Positions 1 to 8,141 of a stretch of 37,647 nt of DNA are shown here, one piece after another (positions within the stretch are counted from its first letter, which is position 1; every line of letters starts with the position of its first letter). The notes below the pieces were generated by a model, which was not told the DNA's origin, ran no database searches, and saw only the letters and a program-made list of their open reading frames with translations. Made by a program: the position numbers and the translations under genes. The stretch comes from Sedimentisphaerales bacterium (GTDB taxonomy: Bacteria; Planctomycetota; Phycisphaerae; Sedimentisphaerales; Anaerobacaceae): assembly GCA_030611315.1 (NCBI GenBank), contig JAUWPZ010000018.1, positions 1 to 37,647 of the forward strand. The letters run 5' to 3'.

Positions 1-126
1 TCGTTTTGGCTCCAGCGAGGACAAGGCTGGCAAGGAAGCAAAACGCAGGCCTACTGGTTGGTAGTCCGAGTTTTGCTGACACCGCCAGCCGAAGCCACAG
101 CCGGCCAAAAATGGAAGATAATTTAT
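1..126. other. unassigned left edge
   Basis: This is the stretch downstream of the minus-strand acyl carrier protein gene, cut by the window edge. It is GC-rich. A minus-strand frame stays open from about position 77 to the edge, but there is no start codon with a ribosome binding site and no recognisable protein motif. It may be intergenic repeat or the edge of another gene. I see nothing I can name. Confidence 0.3.
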
Positions 127-531
127 TTACAGGTCCTTAGCAGCGTTGAGTTTCATTTCAACGTAATTAATAATCGCCCCGACTGTGAACAAGTCGCCGA
201 GTTTGTTAACATCAGGGTCCTTGGCGAATCCTGAGATGTCGGTGTGAGGTATTTTTTGGCGCATTTCATTCAGCCCGGTTTCGGTGAATTTGCCGTTGCT
301 GACAAAATCGGGGTTGTTCATCAGACTCTCAGCGGGAAACAGCTCTTCACGGGGGATTTTGATTCCGAAGGCCTTTTCCAGCCGAAACACTATGTCCAGG
401 AAGTCAATACTTTCGGCCCCCAAATCTCCCATCAAGGTTGCTTCTATCGTTATCTCATCGTCGTCGACTCCCAACGCCTCGATGAGAACTTCCTGAACCT
501 GCTGTAAAATTTCGTCCCGACTGACTGCCAT
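127..531 (-). CDS. acyl carrier protein with an insertion
   Basis: This 134-residue protein has the acyl carrier protein fold signature. The motif DLGAESIDFLDIVFRLEKAF at about residues 36-55 carries the serine (about Ser41) that would receive 4'-phosphopantetheine, with ESID in place of the usual DSLD. Typical carriers are about 80 residues long. Here roughly 40 extra residues (about 62-105) separate helix II from the final helix (GAIINYVEMKL). The ATG is preceded by GGGAGG about 10 bases upstream, which supports the start. It lies 66 bp downstream of the FabZ-like gene on the same strand, so the two probably form an operon for a specialised fatty-acyl or polyketide-like product. The product is not identifiable from this window. 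Confidence 0.85.
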   Translation of the reverse strand: MAVSRDEILQQVQEVLIEALGVDDDEITIEATLMGDLGAESIDFLDIVFRLEKAFGIKIPREELFPAESLMNNPDFVSNGKFTETGLNEMRQKIPHTDISGFAKDPDVNKLGDLFTVGAIINYVEMKLNAAKDL

Positions 532-597
532 ACTTTTTTTACCTCCCGTGTTTTGACATATTTTTCAATTTTCTTGTGAGCTTACCGGCCGCGGTTT

Positions 598-1071
598 TCA
601 CTTTTCGCGCCAGAGCAGTTTCCAACGTTTCTTCATATTTTCGATTATCCCGGCATCGACCGACGCCAAAGCCGAATCGTCGTCGGCAAGGTTAAAATGC
701 CTTAAACCAAACCTGGCTTCGATTATTCGCTGTTGCTGTGATTCGCCAAAGCCTGTAAAGCTGCTGAGGTTTTCCTCGATGACTTTGGCCTCAACGGTAT
801 ATTCTATCCGGGCGCCCGGCGCCAGAAAACTCTTATACTTTACATTTCTCGCCTGTTCAAGCAATATCATACTGTGTTCAAAATTTTCCGCCTCGCGTAC
901 GAGCCAGGATGCCGACTCGATTAGCCCTTGAAGCAGTAGTACGCCGGGCAGAACCGGAAAAGTCGGAAAATGGTCAGCCAGATATTCTTCTGCCAGGGAA
1001 ACGCTCTTGGCCGCTTTTATTTGCCTGCCGGTTTCCAGCGATATAACCTTGTCAATGAGTATAAATCTCAT
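598..1071 (-). CDS. FabZ/FabA-like hotdog protein, catalytic Glu replaced
   Basis: This 157-residue protein resembles 3-hydroxyacyl-ACP dehydratases of the FabZ/FabA hotdog superfamily. The motif HFPTFPVLPGVLLLQG (about residues 34-49) aligns with the family's HFPGxPVMPGVLxxE active-site segment. The catalytic histidine is kept, but the position normally occupied by the catalytic Glu is Gln, and the usual Gly after HFP is Thr. It may therefore be a non-dehydrating hotdog protein (binding, thioesterase-like or structural) or an atypical dehydratase. It lies directly upstream of the acyl carrier protein gene on the same strand, and the two probably work together. No clear ribosome binding site precedes the ATG; the upstream DNA is a degenerate TTCGTG-word repeat. 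Confidence 0.8.
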   Translation of the reverse strand: MRFILIDKVISLETGRQIKAAKSVSLAEEYLADHFPTFPVLPGVLLLQGLIESASWLVREAENFEHSMILLEQARNVKYKSFLAPGARIEYTVEAKVIEENLSSFTGFGESQQQRIIEARFGLRHFNLADDDSALASVDAGIIENMKKRWKLLWREK

Positions 1072-1417
1072 AATTCGTGGTTCGTAACTCGTGATTCGTG
1101 TCTCGATTCACGGTTGCTAAATGCCATTTAATCTTTTGTGTTCTCTATGACTTTTTTATCTTTAGAAGGCTATACGCTATACACTAAATCCCAATTTTGC
1201 AATTTTTTTCCGGCCTTTTTCCTGTTTTTATTACATCATCCACAGGCATAAAGCTGTTATACCGAGCGCAGCGAGAGATTTGTTTACCGGACCTGAGCAT
1301 ATTTGGCAGTAATATCTTGCTTTTTAGCCCCTTTTTTTGGTATAATAATAGGTTAGATTAGTGCAAGGTTATTGCAATATGGATGTTATGTACTGAGCCT
1401 TTTTCCGGGAGCGGTGT
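1072..1417. other. divergent intergenic region with short-word repeats
   Basis: This gap separates the minus-strand lipid genes from the plus-strand secreted protein. Positions 1073-1113 are a degenerate repeat of the word TTCGTG, and 1171-1187 carries the TATACGCTATACAC word that recurs elsewhere in the window. The right end holds a plausible promoter. I see no gene. Confidence 0.6.
1317..1346 (+). promoter_or_regulatory. possible sigma-70-type promoter
   Basis: TTGCTT (1317-1322) and a perfect TATAAT (1341-1346) are separated by 18 bp, about 70 bp before the GTG start at 1418. This fits a housekeeping promoter for the secreted protein gene. It is a sequence match only. Confidence 0.4.
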
Positions 1418-3634
1418 GTGAAGTCAAAATCTCTGATATTAATATTCGCCCTGTTAATGGTGGCGGCAGGTTTTGCCGGGGCTGAGCCGTTTGAGATAAT
1501 TATCGTTACCGACGATGACAAGTCCGAGCGAGGCTATACGGAATTTCTGCAGGATATCTACAGAGGGAACGTCGATGTTCAGATAGACGACCACAGATAT
1601 AATGAAAACCTCAGCAACAACAAGAAACTCGAGCTTGAATCCGCGGACCTGATTATTGTTTCGCGGGACACCGGTAGTAAGGATTACAACGGCGATTCTG
1701 AGTTCTGGGGCGAAATTAATGTTCCGATTCTCAATCATAACATTAAACTTGCCCGAAGCGACGGATACAAGTTCTGGGACTGGTTGGAGGGCGATTGTAC
1801 CAGCACGAATTTATTAACACGCATATCCGTTGCCGATTCCAACGACGTAATATTTGATGGAGTTGATATTTCTTCCGGGACGGTTGAGATATTCGCAACG
1901 GGCAAAAAAATCGACCACTCGGACCAGAATTCCGCGGGCAGCGGTACGGTTGCGTCCGTTAGCGATGCTAATGTAGTAATCGCCCGCTGGCTCGGCGGCG
2001 AGCCCTCTTATTACCAAGACAGCAATTACGCCCCATACGCGCAGCGTGTCTTCTTCGCAATGCCTAAGAAAACTTACAAGTTTTTTGATGATGCCACCGA
2101 CGAAGCAAAGTTGATGCTCGAAAACGCGATTCTGTCGCTGCTGCCGATAATTCGGCCTCCTGGCGACCTGGATTATGACCGCGATGTTGACTTTGATGAT
2201 TTTGTTATCTTCTCGGGGTACTGGGGGAATTCCGGATGCACCAAAGGTGTTCCGTGCTGCGAGGCAGACTTTACAGGCGATGCAAATGTGGCCGGGGACG
2301 ACTTGAAAACAGTGGCGGGTAACTGGCTGAGGGGCGTGGACCTGGTTTCGCCGGAACCGAATGTTATGACCTGGGAAGACGAGCCTGTAACTGTTTCAAC
2401 GACGTCTGTTTCTATGGCTGCGACCGCCGCATCCGACAGCGAAAACGGCGTTGAGTATTATTTCCAATGCGCATCGGACAATGGGCCGGACAGCGGTTGG
2501 CAGTACAATACTCTTTACGAGCCGAACAACCTGGCCCCGGGCACGAAATACACCTACAGGGCAAAGGCCCGTGATACTTCAAGCCGCCTCAATGAGACCG
2601 AATGGTCAAGCTCTGTAACGGTCAGGACATTCGATATATACCGCGAAATAGCCGATGCCTCCGCGGCGGCGGCGATAGATGTGAACCTGTTCATAGCTGC
2701 CGGCGACGAGGGCAGCAGGCTTTGCATATACGATTCGAACAATGCGGGCACAGGGCCGATTGACTATACGGACGTTAACGAAATTTTGAATATTGACCCG
2801 TGCCATCCCGAGACCGACATCGAAGGAGCTACGTGGTTCGACTGCAGTGACGGCAACGACAGAATCTTCTGGATAACATCTCACGGTAGAAATAAAGACG
2901 GCAAATACTGGTACAGCCGGTATCAGTTCTTTGCAACGACCGTCATGAGGGACGGGAATGACATCAATGTTAAAGTAGATGGTAATTACACTAACCTCGT
3001 CGATGATTTGATTGCGTACGATTCGGTTTACGATTTGGGGCTGGTCGATGCGATAGGAGTGGTGGACGGCCATATTGACCCGTGTACAATTTCAGAGCTG
3101 GCTCCGAAAGAAAAGGGATTGAATATCGAAGGGCTATCGACGACGGCTGATGGCAACAGTATATTGATTGGCTTTAGGAATCCCAGGCCAAAGATAGGCG
3201 GCGACCATATGGCCCTGGTCATCAAACTCAACAATCCCGAAGAGGTTGTACTCAACGGCCAGACTCCCGTCTTCGACCCGCCGATATTGCTGGACCCGAA
3301 CGACGGCTTCGGCATCCGGAGTATCGAGTACTCACCAACGCTCGGCCAGTATCTGCTGATTGCCGGCTCGCACAAGGCAGGAACCGCCGAGCCCATAGAG
3401 GAACACGGCACTCAGGTTCTGTATATGTGTGATATGGACAGCGGAGTGCTTACCGAGCTAAGGCGGTTCAGGCCGATTACACCTGAAGCGCTGTTCCAAT
3501 TCCCGGACAGCAATGATATTCACCTGCTGAGCGATGACGGCATATTGGAGATTGATACGCCCGAAGGCCCTGTATGGAATAAGCTACTCCCGCGGGAAGA
3601 AAGAACCTTCCGAAGACAGATTGTAACTCCATAG
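1418..3634 (+). CDS. secreted protein with dockerin-like repeats and DUF3616-type domain
   Basis: This 738-residue exported protein starts at a GTG with GGGAG six bases upstream. Residues 1-22 form a classical Sec signal peptide ending near GFAGA. Residues about 23-240 resemble a secreted, Asp-rich alpha/beta domain that I cannot name. About 248-303 carries two Asp-rich, dockerin-like EF-hand segments (DLDYDRDVDFDDF and the Asp-containing ADFTGDANVAGDDL), each ending in a Trp-containing helix as is common in planctomycete secreted proteins. About 313-405 looks like a fibronectin type III domain. About 405-738 matches the style of DUF3616 beta-propeller proteins (WITSHGRN, GLNIEGLSTTADGNSILIGF). 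The role is probably extracellular or cell-surface, with unknown substrate. It converges with the oxidoreductase gene, 29 bp away. Confidence 0.8.
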   Translation: MKSKSLILIFALLMVAAGFAGAEPFEIIIVTDDDKSERGYTEFLQDIYRGNVDVQIDDHRYNENLSNNKKLELESADLIIVSRDTGSKDYNGDSEFWGEINVPILNHNIKLARSDGYKFWDWLEGDCTSTNLLTRISVADSNDVIFDGVDISSGTVEIFATGKKIDHSDQNSAGSGTVASVSDANVVIARWLGGEPSYYQDSNYAPYAQRVFFAMPKKTYKFFDDATDEAKLMLENAILSLLPIIRPPGDLDYDRDVDFDDFVIFSGYWGNSGCTKGVPCCEADFTGDANVAGDDLKTVAGNWLRGVDLVSPEPNVMTWEDEPVTVSTTSVSMAATAASDSENGVEYYFQCASDNGPDSGWQYNTLYEPNNLAPGTKYTYRAKARDTSSRLNETEWSSSVTVRTFDIYREIADASAAAAIDVNLFIAAGDEGSRLCIYDSNNAGTGPIDYTDVNEILNIDPCHPETDIEGATWFDCSDGNDRIFWITSHGRNKDGKYWYSRYQFFATTVMRDGNDINVKVDGNYTNLVDDLIAYDSVYDLGLVDAIGVVDGHIDPCTISELAPKEKGLNIEGLSTTADGNSILIGFRNPRPKIGGDHMALVIKLNNPEEVVLNGQTPVFDPPILLDPNDGFGIRSIEYSPTLGQYLLIAGSHKAGTAEPIEEHGTQVLYMCDMDSGVLTELRRFRPITPEALFQFPDSNDIHLLSDDGILEIDTPEGPVWNKLLPREERTFRRQIVTP

Positions 3635-3663
3635 AGGGGTTCTCCGTAAAAAACATCGCCTTC

Positions 3664-5010
3664 TTACCCGTTGAGAGTCCAGCCCTTGCGATACTCTTTG
3701 CTCAACAGCGCATTGGCCTTATCGCTGTTGGTCACACGGCCCTTGGCGCCGTCATACTCGAGCTTCTTGCCGACGCGATACGCCACAAGACCCAGGAGCA
3801 TCGTCTCAATCGCGGTTCCGCCGTAGTCGAAATCGCAATGTGTTTTCAGGTCGCCCTTGCACGCATTGACCCATTCGGCCTGGAAGTGACCCAGAGGCGG
3901 AATCACGTCGTCCTTGTCCCGCCCCTTGTAGTACGTCAGGTCCGCATCATTGCCGAACGGCAGCAAAATCCGCGAATCGAAATCGCAGATAATATAGCCC
4001 TTGCTGCCCTTGAACATCGCACCATGTCCAATCTTGTTCAGATCGACATAGCCCTTCGGCGACCTCGGCATCATTCCTCCCTGGTACCAGTGGACGCGAA
4101 TCGGACCGCGCCAGCCGTTGCCGGGGAAGTCGAAAGATGTGTGCAATTCGACGGGAGTGACGTCAGGATTATATTCCTCGCCCTCACCCTGGGCCGTCGT
4201 CGGAACATCCGCGTCAATAGCATTCCACACCAGGTCAATCGTATGGCTGCCCATATCGCCGATCTGGCCGGTGCCGAAGTCCCAGTACATGTTCCACTGG
4301 AGGCAATTCGAGCCGGGGCCGCCCTTGAAGTACTCCGGATTATACGGATGCCACGGTGCCGGTCCTATCCACAGGTCGTAGTGCAGGTGTTTCGGCGGCT
4401 CGCCCCTGGCCGGCGGATACCCGGACCTGCGGAGCTGGCGATTGCCCCAGGCATACGCATCCGTCAGCTCGCCGATGGCCCCGTCTTTTACCAGCTCGCG
4501 CACGCGCTCGAAATTGGGCTTGGCGTGACGCTGCGTACCGACCTGCGTCGCCAGCTTCTTCTTTTTCTTGAGATAAGTTGCGCGGACCACGCGTGCTTCT
4601 TCCACCGTATTGGCCAGCGGCTTCTCGCAATAGCAGTGCATATCACGATTCAACGCCCAGTTCGCGATGAAAGCGTGCGTGTGGTCCGTGGTGCTGCAGA
4701 TTACCGCATCGATGTCCTTTTGCTCGAGGCATTTGCGCCAGTCAACGTAGTGCTTGGCCCTCGGGAACTTCTTGGCCGCGGAGGCCAGGTGGTTCTCGTC
4801 CACGTCGCACAGGGCCACGATGTTCTCGCTCGAAATAGCGCCGAAATGCGCGAGGGCCCGGCCCCATGTACCGATAAGGGCGACATTGAGCTTGTTGCTG
4901 GGCGCGTTGGCGCCTAAGAGTGAGCCGCTGGGTAAAATGAGCAATCCGATTCCGGCGGCTGCGGTGGATTTCAGGAACTGGCGTCGTTGAACGATGTTGG
5001 TCTCCGTCAT
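3664..5010 (-). CDS. Tat-exported Gfo/Idh/MocA family oxidoreductase
   Basis: This protein of about 448 residues belongs to the NAD(P)-dependent Gfo/Idh/MocA sugar dehydrogenase family. A twin-arginine signal (RRQFLK followed by a hydrophobic stretch) is at residues 9-35, so it is probably folded with cofactor and exported. The Rossmann entry is VALIGTWGRALAHF, and CEKPLANTVEEA is the family's conserved EKP lysine motif. A C-terminal domain contains the conserved GDMGSHTIDL. A longer frame starts at 5025, but that ATG is followed by AAGGAG, which is the ribosome binding site of the ATG at 5010, so I chose 5010. The substrate is unknown; many planctomycete paralogues act on sugars or sugar derivatives. 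The coding strand is GC-rich and leaves long open antisense frames. Confidence 0.9.
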   Translation of the reverse strand: MTETNIVQRRQFLKSTAAAGIGLLILPSGSLLGANAPSNKLNVALIGTWGRALAHFGAISSENIVALCDVDENHLASAAKKFPRAKHYVDWRKCLEQKDIDAVICSTTDHTHAFIANWALNRDMHCYCEKPLANTVEEARVVRATYLKKKKKLATQVGTQRHAKPNFERVRELVKDGAIGELTDAYAWGNRQLRRSGYPPARGEPPKHLHYDLWIGPAPWHPYNPEYFKGGPGSNCLQWNMYWDFGTGQIGDMGSHTIDLVWNAIDADVPTTAQGEGEEYNPDVTPVELHTSFDFPGNGWRGPIRVHWYQGGMMPRSPKGYVDLNKIGHGAMFKGSKGYIICDFDSRILLPFGNDADLTYYKGRDKDDVIPPLGHFQAEWVNACKGDLKTHCDFDYGGTAIETMLLGLVAYRVGKKLEYDGAKGRVTNSDKANALLSKEYRKGWTLNG

Positions 5011-5438
5011 TTTTTTCTCCTTCATTCTGGTTTTAGTTGTTTGCTATAAAACCGAAAATGCTAAGTTTACACATTAGGACAATGTAATACAAGAGAAAAT
5101 TTGAGCATGCCGCCTCTCAAAATGAGTGGGGTGTCCGGTTTTTCTTTGCGTCTTTGTGCCTTTGTTGCTAATTTTCTGATTTTTTGCTTGCTTTTTTCCT
5201 TTGTTTTGCATTATTATAAGATGCAGAGAAGTTTGGCCACGAAGGCACCAAGAATTATGATATATTTTTTAAATTCGTGCCTTTGTGCCTTTGTGTCTTG
5301 GTGGCAAGATACGGCTGCCGACTCCGCCGATACTACTCTGCGAAGCAGCGCTTCGCTGCGAAGTACGAGAGCGGCTACGTCGGCTCGCGAAGGCGGATTT
5401 GACAAGTAAATATCGTTTTGCACTAAACTTTAAGCGCT
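5011..5438. other. gene-free region with inverted low-complexity repeats
   Basis: No convincing gene is present. Positions 5140-5172 and 5275-5310 are built from CTTTGTGCC-type words. The second block is partly the inverted complement of 5228-5256 (GGCCACGAAGGCACCAAG), so the region can fold back on itself. GCGAAGC-AGC-GCTTCGC near 5339-5356 is a perfect 7-bp hairpin. A plus-strand frame at 5101-5409 is made of these words and has no coding character. Upstream signals for the minus-strand oxidoreductase should lie at 5026-5100. Confidence 0.55.
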
Positions 5439-5547
5439 CTTATCGAAATCGCTAAATTTCTAACCCAAAAGCGCACAAAGGTTGGTGCCCCTGGCAACAG
5501 GGGCATCGCTTGCGTGTTTTGGGTGGGTTTTAGCGAACCTCGATAAG
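5439..5547 (+). ncRNA. candidate structured leader RNA (riboswitch-like)
   Basis: The sequence folds into one long interrupted hairpin. CTTATCGA (5439-5446) pairs with TCGATAAG (5540-5547); CGCTAAA (5450-5456) with TTTAGCG (5529-5535); ACCCAAAA (5463-5470) with TTTTGGGT (5517-5524); CGCA (5472-5475) with TGCG (5511-5514). The tip is TGCCCCTG-GCAA-CAGGGGCA (5486-5505), a perfect 8-bp stem with a GNRA tetraloop. A terminator-like hairpin follows, then a strong Shine-Dalgarno and the LamG protein gene at 5684. A second TTTAGCG (5554-5560) and TGCCC (5562-5566) could compete for partners, as in a switching expression platform. I do not recognise the class. A palindromic DNA repeat is the main alternative. 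Confidence 0.5.
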
Positions 5548-5575
5548 GCACGATTTAGCGGTGCCCTTTTTATTG
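5547..5575 (+). terminator. terminator-like hairpin after structured leader
   Basis: GGCAC (5547-5551) pairs with GTGCC (5561-5565) around a 9-nt loop and is followed by CTTTTTATT. The loop contains TTTAGCG, a copy of a strand of the preceding helix. It is short for an intrinsic terminator, but its position just after the structured element is suggestive of attenuation. Confidence 0.45.
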
Positions 5576-5597
5576 CGCCGCAAAAGGAAAGGAGGTA

Positions 5598-5612
5598 ATG
5601 ATTATGAGATGA
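5598..5612 (+). other. four-codon mini-ORF with strong ribosome binding site
   Basis: AAAGGAGG (5588-5595) is the strongest Shine-Dalgarno in the region, and it is followed by ATG ATT ATG AGA TGA. This gives a 4-codon frame (or 2 codons from the inner ATG, which has better spacing). It ends about 70 bp before the true start at 5684, which has its own AAGGAG. It could be a minimal leader or a relic. Confidence 0.3.
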
Positions 5613-5683
5613 CATATTGGTTTTTTCGGGATTGGTGCAATTTGTATTAAGAACAGAAACTATAATTTGAAAGGAGCAAGAAA

Positions 5684-7762
5684 ATGAAGATTGAGAAAAT
5701 GTTTGTGGCGGCGATGGTCGTTTTGTTTGTTGTTAATCCTTGGTGTTCAGAACCGGCGGTTGCTACACCTATTGATTTTGACAATTTGAATGTTGCCTCC
5801 ACTACCTATGGCATAGTTGCAGGCGGTGGAGGGGGGCTGGGTGGGTCGAGATTGATGGCTGCTTATAATAACGATATTTACTTCATTGTTATGCAGGATG
5901 GAACCGCTACTCCATCAAAGGTATATCGCTATGACCCATCGGATGGATGGTCGAACTCCGCCAATCATTCGATTGTTAGAGAAACAACCGGCAAATTTGT
6001 AACACTACGCAAAATTGATGGCTTACTTTATTTTTCAGACAATCTTGGAAATGTATATTTTTATGATGGAACTACACCTACAGAAATGCTAGAAACGCCT
6101 TTTACAGCGAGTGATTATGTTTCATCAATAGTTGAATTCAATGGATTAATGTATTTCGCTACTTCTGCGGGCAATATTTTTCGGTACAATGAGGGTGCTT
6201 TTGAACAGGTCGACGACATTGGCGAGGATAGACTTATAATAGATATGGTTCCCTGGCAGAAGGATGGGTATCTTTATGTTTCTGTCGGGCCAAGTAAAGC
6301 GTGTTGTCCACCAACTGGATACCTCATAAGGTCAAGTACTGGAGATACAGGCTCATGGGCAAATGTTTTTAGTGGATTTCGGGACATTTGGCAGATTCTG
6401 CCAACGCCAGATTACCTTTATGCTGGCGTTCTTGATACATCTTATTCCTGTAGCAGCACTGTTCGAAAAAGTAGCAACGGAACAGATTTCCCCATTATCT
6501 ACGGACCTGATGGCCAGTATAAGAGGGCTTGGGGATCATTTTACTACGATGGAATAGCCTATATTTTTGCAGATGATCATAGTAATGGGCTTGGAAAAAT
6601 AATCGTTGACGAAAATGGATCTGTGAATTGTATACCGAACCAAAATTGGACGTTAACGCAGGCAGTAGAGTTAAATGGCGAAGTTTATGCTTTGGCGTGT
6701 TCTCCTCCAGGTGAGCTTCCGGGAGATGTATATTTGATAACTACAAATATCTTAACAGTGGTGTCTCCTGATGGTGGTGAAGAATTGGTAGCAGGGCAGA
6801 TAGAAACCATCATCTGGAATTCTGTAGATGATATAAACAACGTAAAAATCGAATTCTCAGATTCCAATGGCATTAGTTGGGATATAGTTGATTCTAATAC
6901 AATCAATGATGGTCAATACAATTGGCCTCTTCCAGAGATAACCTCAAATCAGTGTTTAGTGCGGATAAGTGATGTTAATGATGCTAATATTTATGATACA
7001 AGCGATGATGTGTTCACGATCTTCCGTTGTTTGCATCCTGTAGGAGACTTGAATAACGACTGTTTTGTGGACTTTTTTGACTTTGCTCTGATGGCAGCTA
7101 ACTGGTTAAAATCCGGTAATATAGATGATGGGCTTGTAGCATATTGGAGCTTTGACGAAGGAAGTGGAATGACTGCACATGATGTTGTTGGCGGTAATAA
7201 TGGCACTTTAAATGGTGACCCGAATTGGGTAGATGGAATATCCGGGAAGGCTCTGTATTTTGACGGTAGTGGCGACTATGTTGAAGTACCTAATTCCCCT
7301 GACTTAAATCCCACCAGTGCCATCACCGTCACCGCATGGATTAATGTGAGTTCTTATCCTGGCTCATGGCCCGCAGTTGTAGCCAAAGTAGATAAGGAGG
7401 TAACCTGGCCACCCGGATATGCCTTAGCATTTACCACTGAAGACGAAACTATTCATTTCGGCGCGGACCATGAAGGACAGGGTGCAACCAGCTCCTCAGC
7501 TGTTGCTATACCTTTAGATGGACCGCACTTTGTTGTCGGTAGCTATGATGGTTCCGCTTTCATGCTTTATGTGGATGCTGTTGCGGAAGCCCCGATGTAT
7601 GCTTCTGGCAATCTCCATCAGCCGACTGGAAATTTGCGGATCGGGCATATGGCATCTACGCTCCCCTCCGTAAGATACTTTCACGGTCTCATAGACGAAG
7701 TTCGTATCTACAATAGAGCATTAAGCGAAGCGGAGATTCAATATCTATATGAAAATCCGTAA
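5684..7762 (+). CDS. secreted LamG-domain protein with dockerin-like segment
   Basis: This 692-residue exported protein starts at an ATG with AAGGAG seven bases upstream. A Sec signal peptide spans residues 1-28. Residues about 30-350 are built from repeated YFxxxxGNxYRYD-like blades and are probably a beta-propeller. About 358-448 is an Ig-like module beginning VVSPDGGEELVAGQ with IIWNS, a type often found in secreted planctomycete proteins. About 452-480 is a single dockerin-like segment (GDLNNDCFVDFFDFALMAAN). About 482-692 is a LamG/concanavalin-like jellyroll (VAYWSFDEGSG, ALYFDGSGDYVEVP, GLIDEVRIYNRALSEAEI), likely carbohydrate- or surface-binding. It is visibly AT-richer than its neighbours. 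A structured leader lies upstream and a good terminator downstream. Confidence 0.85.
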   Translation: MKIEKMFVAAMVVLFVVNPWCSEPAVATPIDFDNLNVASTTYGIVAGGGGGLGGSRLMAAYNNDIYFIVMQDGTATPSKVYRYDPSDGWSNSANHSIVRETTGKFVTLRKIDGLLYFSDNLGNVYFYDGTTPTEMLETPFTASDYVSSIVEFNGLMYFATSAGNIFRYNEGAFEQVDDIGEDRLIIDMVPWQKDGYLYVSVGPSKACCPPTGYLIRSSTGDTGSWANVFSGFRDIWQILPTPDYLYAGVLDTSYSCSSTVRKSSNGTDFPIIYGPDGQYKRAWGSFYYDGIAYIFADDHSNGLGKIIVDENGSVNCIPNQNWTLTQAVELNGEVYALACSPPGELPGDVYLITTNILTVVSPDGGEELVAGQIETIIWNSVDDINNVKIEFSDSNGISWDIVDSNTINDGQYNWPLPEITSNQCLVRISDVNDANIYDTSDDVFTIFRCLHPVGDLNNDCFVDFFDFALMAANWLKSGNIDDGLVAYWSFDEGSGMTAHDVVGGNNGTLNGDPNWVDGISGKALYFDGSGDYVEVPNSPDLNPTSAITVTAWINVSSYPGSWPAVVAKVDKEVTWPPGYALAFTTEDETIHFGADHEGQGATSSSAVAIPLDGPHFVVGSYDGSAFMLYVDAVAEAPMYASGNLHQPTGNLRIGHMASTLPSVRYFHGLIDEVRIYNRALSEAEIQYLYENP

Positions 7763-7794
7763 CCGGTAACCATTTATCACCTGTTTTAAACCCG

Positions 7795-7828
7795 AAAGGC
7801 CGTGAGTTTAATGCTTGCGGCCTTTTTT
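7795..7828 (+). terminator. intrinsic terminator of the LamG gene
   Basis: AAAGGCCG (7795-7802) pairs perfectly with CGGCCTTT (7818-7825) around a 15-nt loop, followed by a run of T. It lies 32 bp after the stop codon. Confidence 0.85.
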
Positions 7829-7931
7829 GCTGGCAATCTTAAATCAAATTTGATAAAATTCACCATATAGAACCATTAAGGGTTGCTAATAGCTCAATAA
7901 CCGATATACGGATGACGAAAGGAATAAAAAA

Positions 7932-8141
7932 ATGAAAAGGTTCTTTACCCTTGAATACTGGCAGGATGATAGCTGGTTCGTCGGAAAATTAAAGGAAATT
8001 CCTGGCGTCTTCAGCCAAGGCAAAACCATAGAAGAGCTCAAGGAAAATATAATTGATGCGTACCGTATGATGCTGCAAGAATCTGATGTTCAAGACGAGC
8101 ACCCTGATGTGAAGTATATAGAACTTGGAGTGGAAGTGTGA
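7932..8141 (+). CDS. hicB: HicB family antitoxin
   Basis: This 69-residue protein has the HicB partial RNase H-like fold signature: FTLEYWQDDSWFVGKLKEIPGVFSQGKTIEELKENI. In type II toxin-antitoxin systems HicB binds and neutralises the mRNA-cleaving toxin HicA. It lacks an obvious C-terminal DNA-binding domain, as in short HicB forms. AAAGGA eight bases before the ATG supports the start. Its stop overlaps the GTG start of hicA, so the two are translationally coupled. The order is antitoxin first, which is common for this short form though the reverse of the E. coli order. Confidence 0.88.
   Translation: MKRFFTLEYWQDDSWFVGKLKEIPGVFSQGKTIEELKENIIDAYRMMLQESDVQDEHPDVKYIELGVEV

Noticed and set aside
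3838-4917. 359-residue plus-strand open frame
   Set aside because: It is antisense to the Gfo/Idh/MocA oxidoreductase gene. It comes from the GC-rich codon bias of that gene and has no ribosome binding site or domain.
5101-5409. 102-residue open frame in the gap before the LamG gene
   Set aside because: The frame is composed of low-complexity CTTTGTGCC-type words and inverted repeats and shows no coding pattern.
5439-5547. integron attC site or c-di-GMP-I riboswitch
   Set aside because: The palindrome ends do not match the attC core sites (RYYYAAC / GTTRRRY), and the GGGACGCAAAGCC core of the c-di-GMP-I class is missing.
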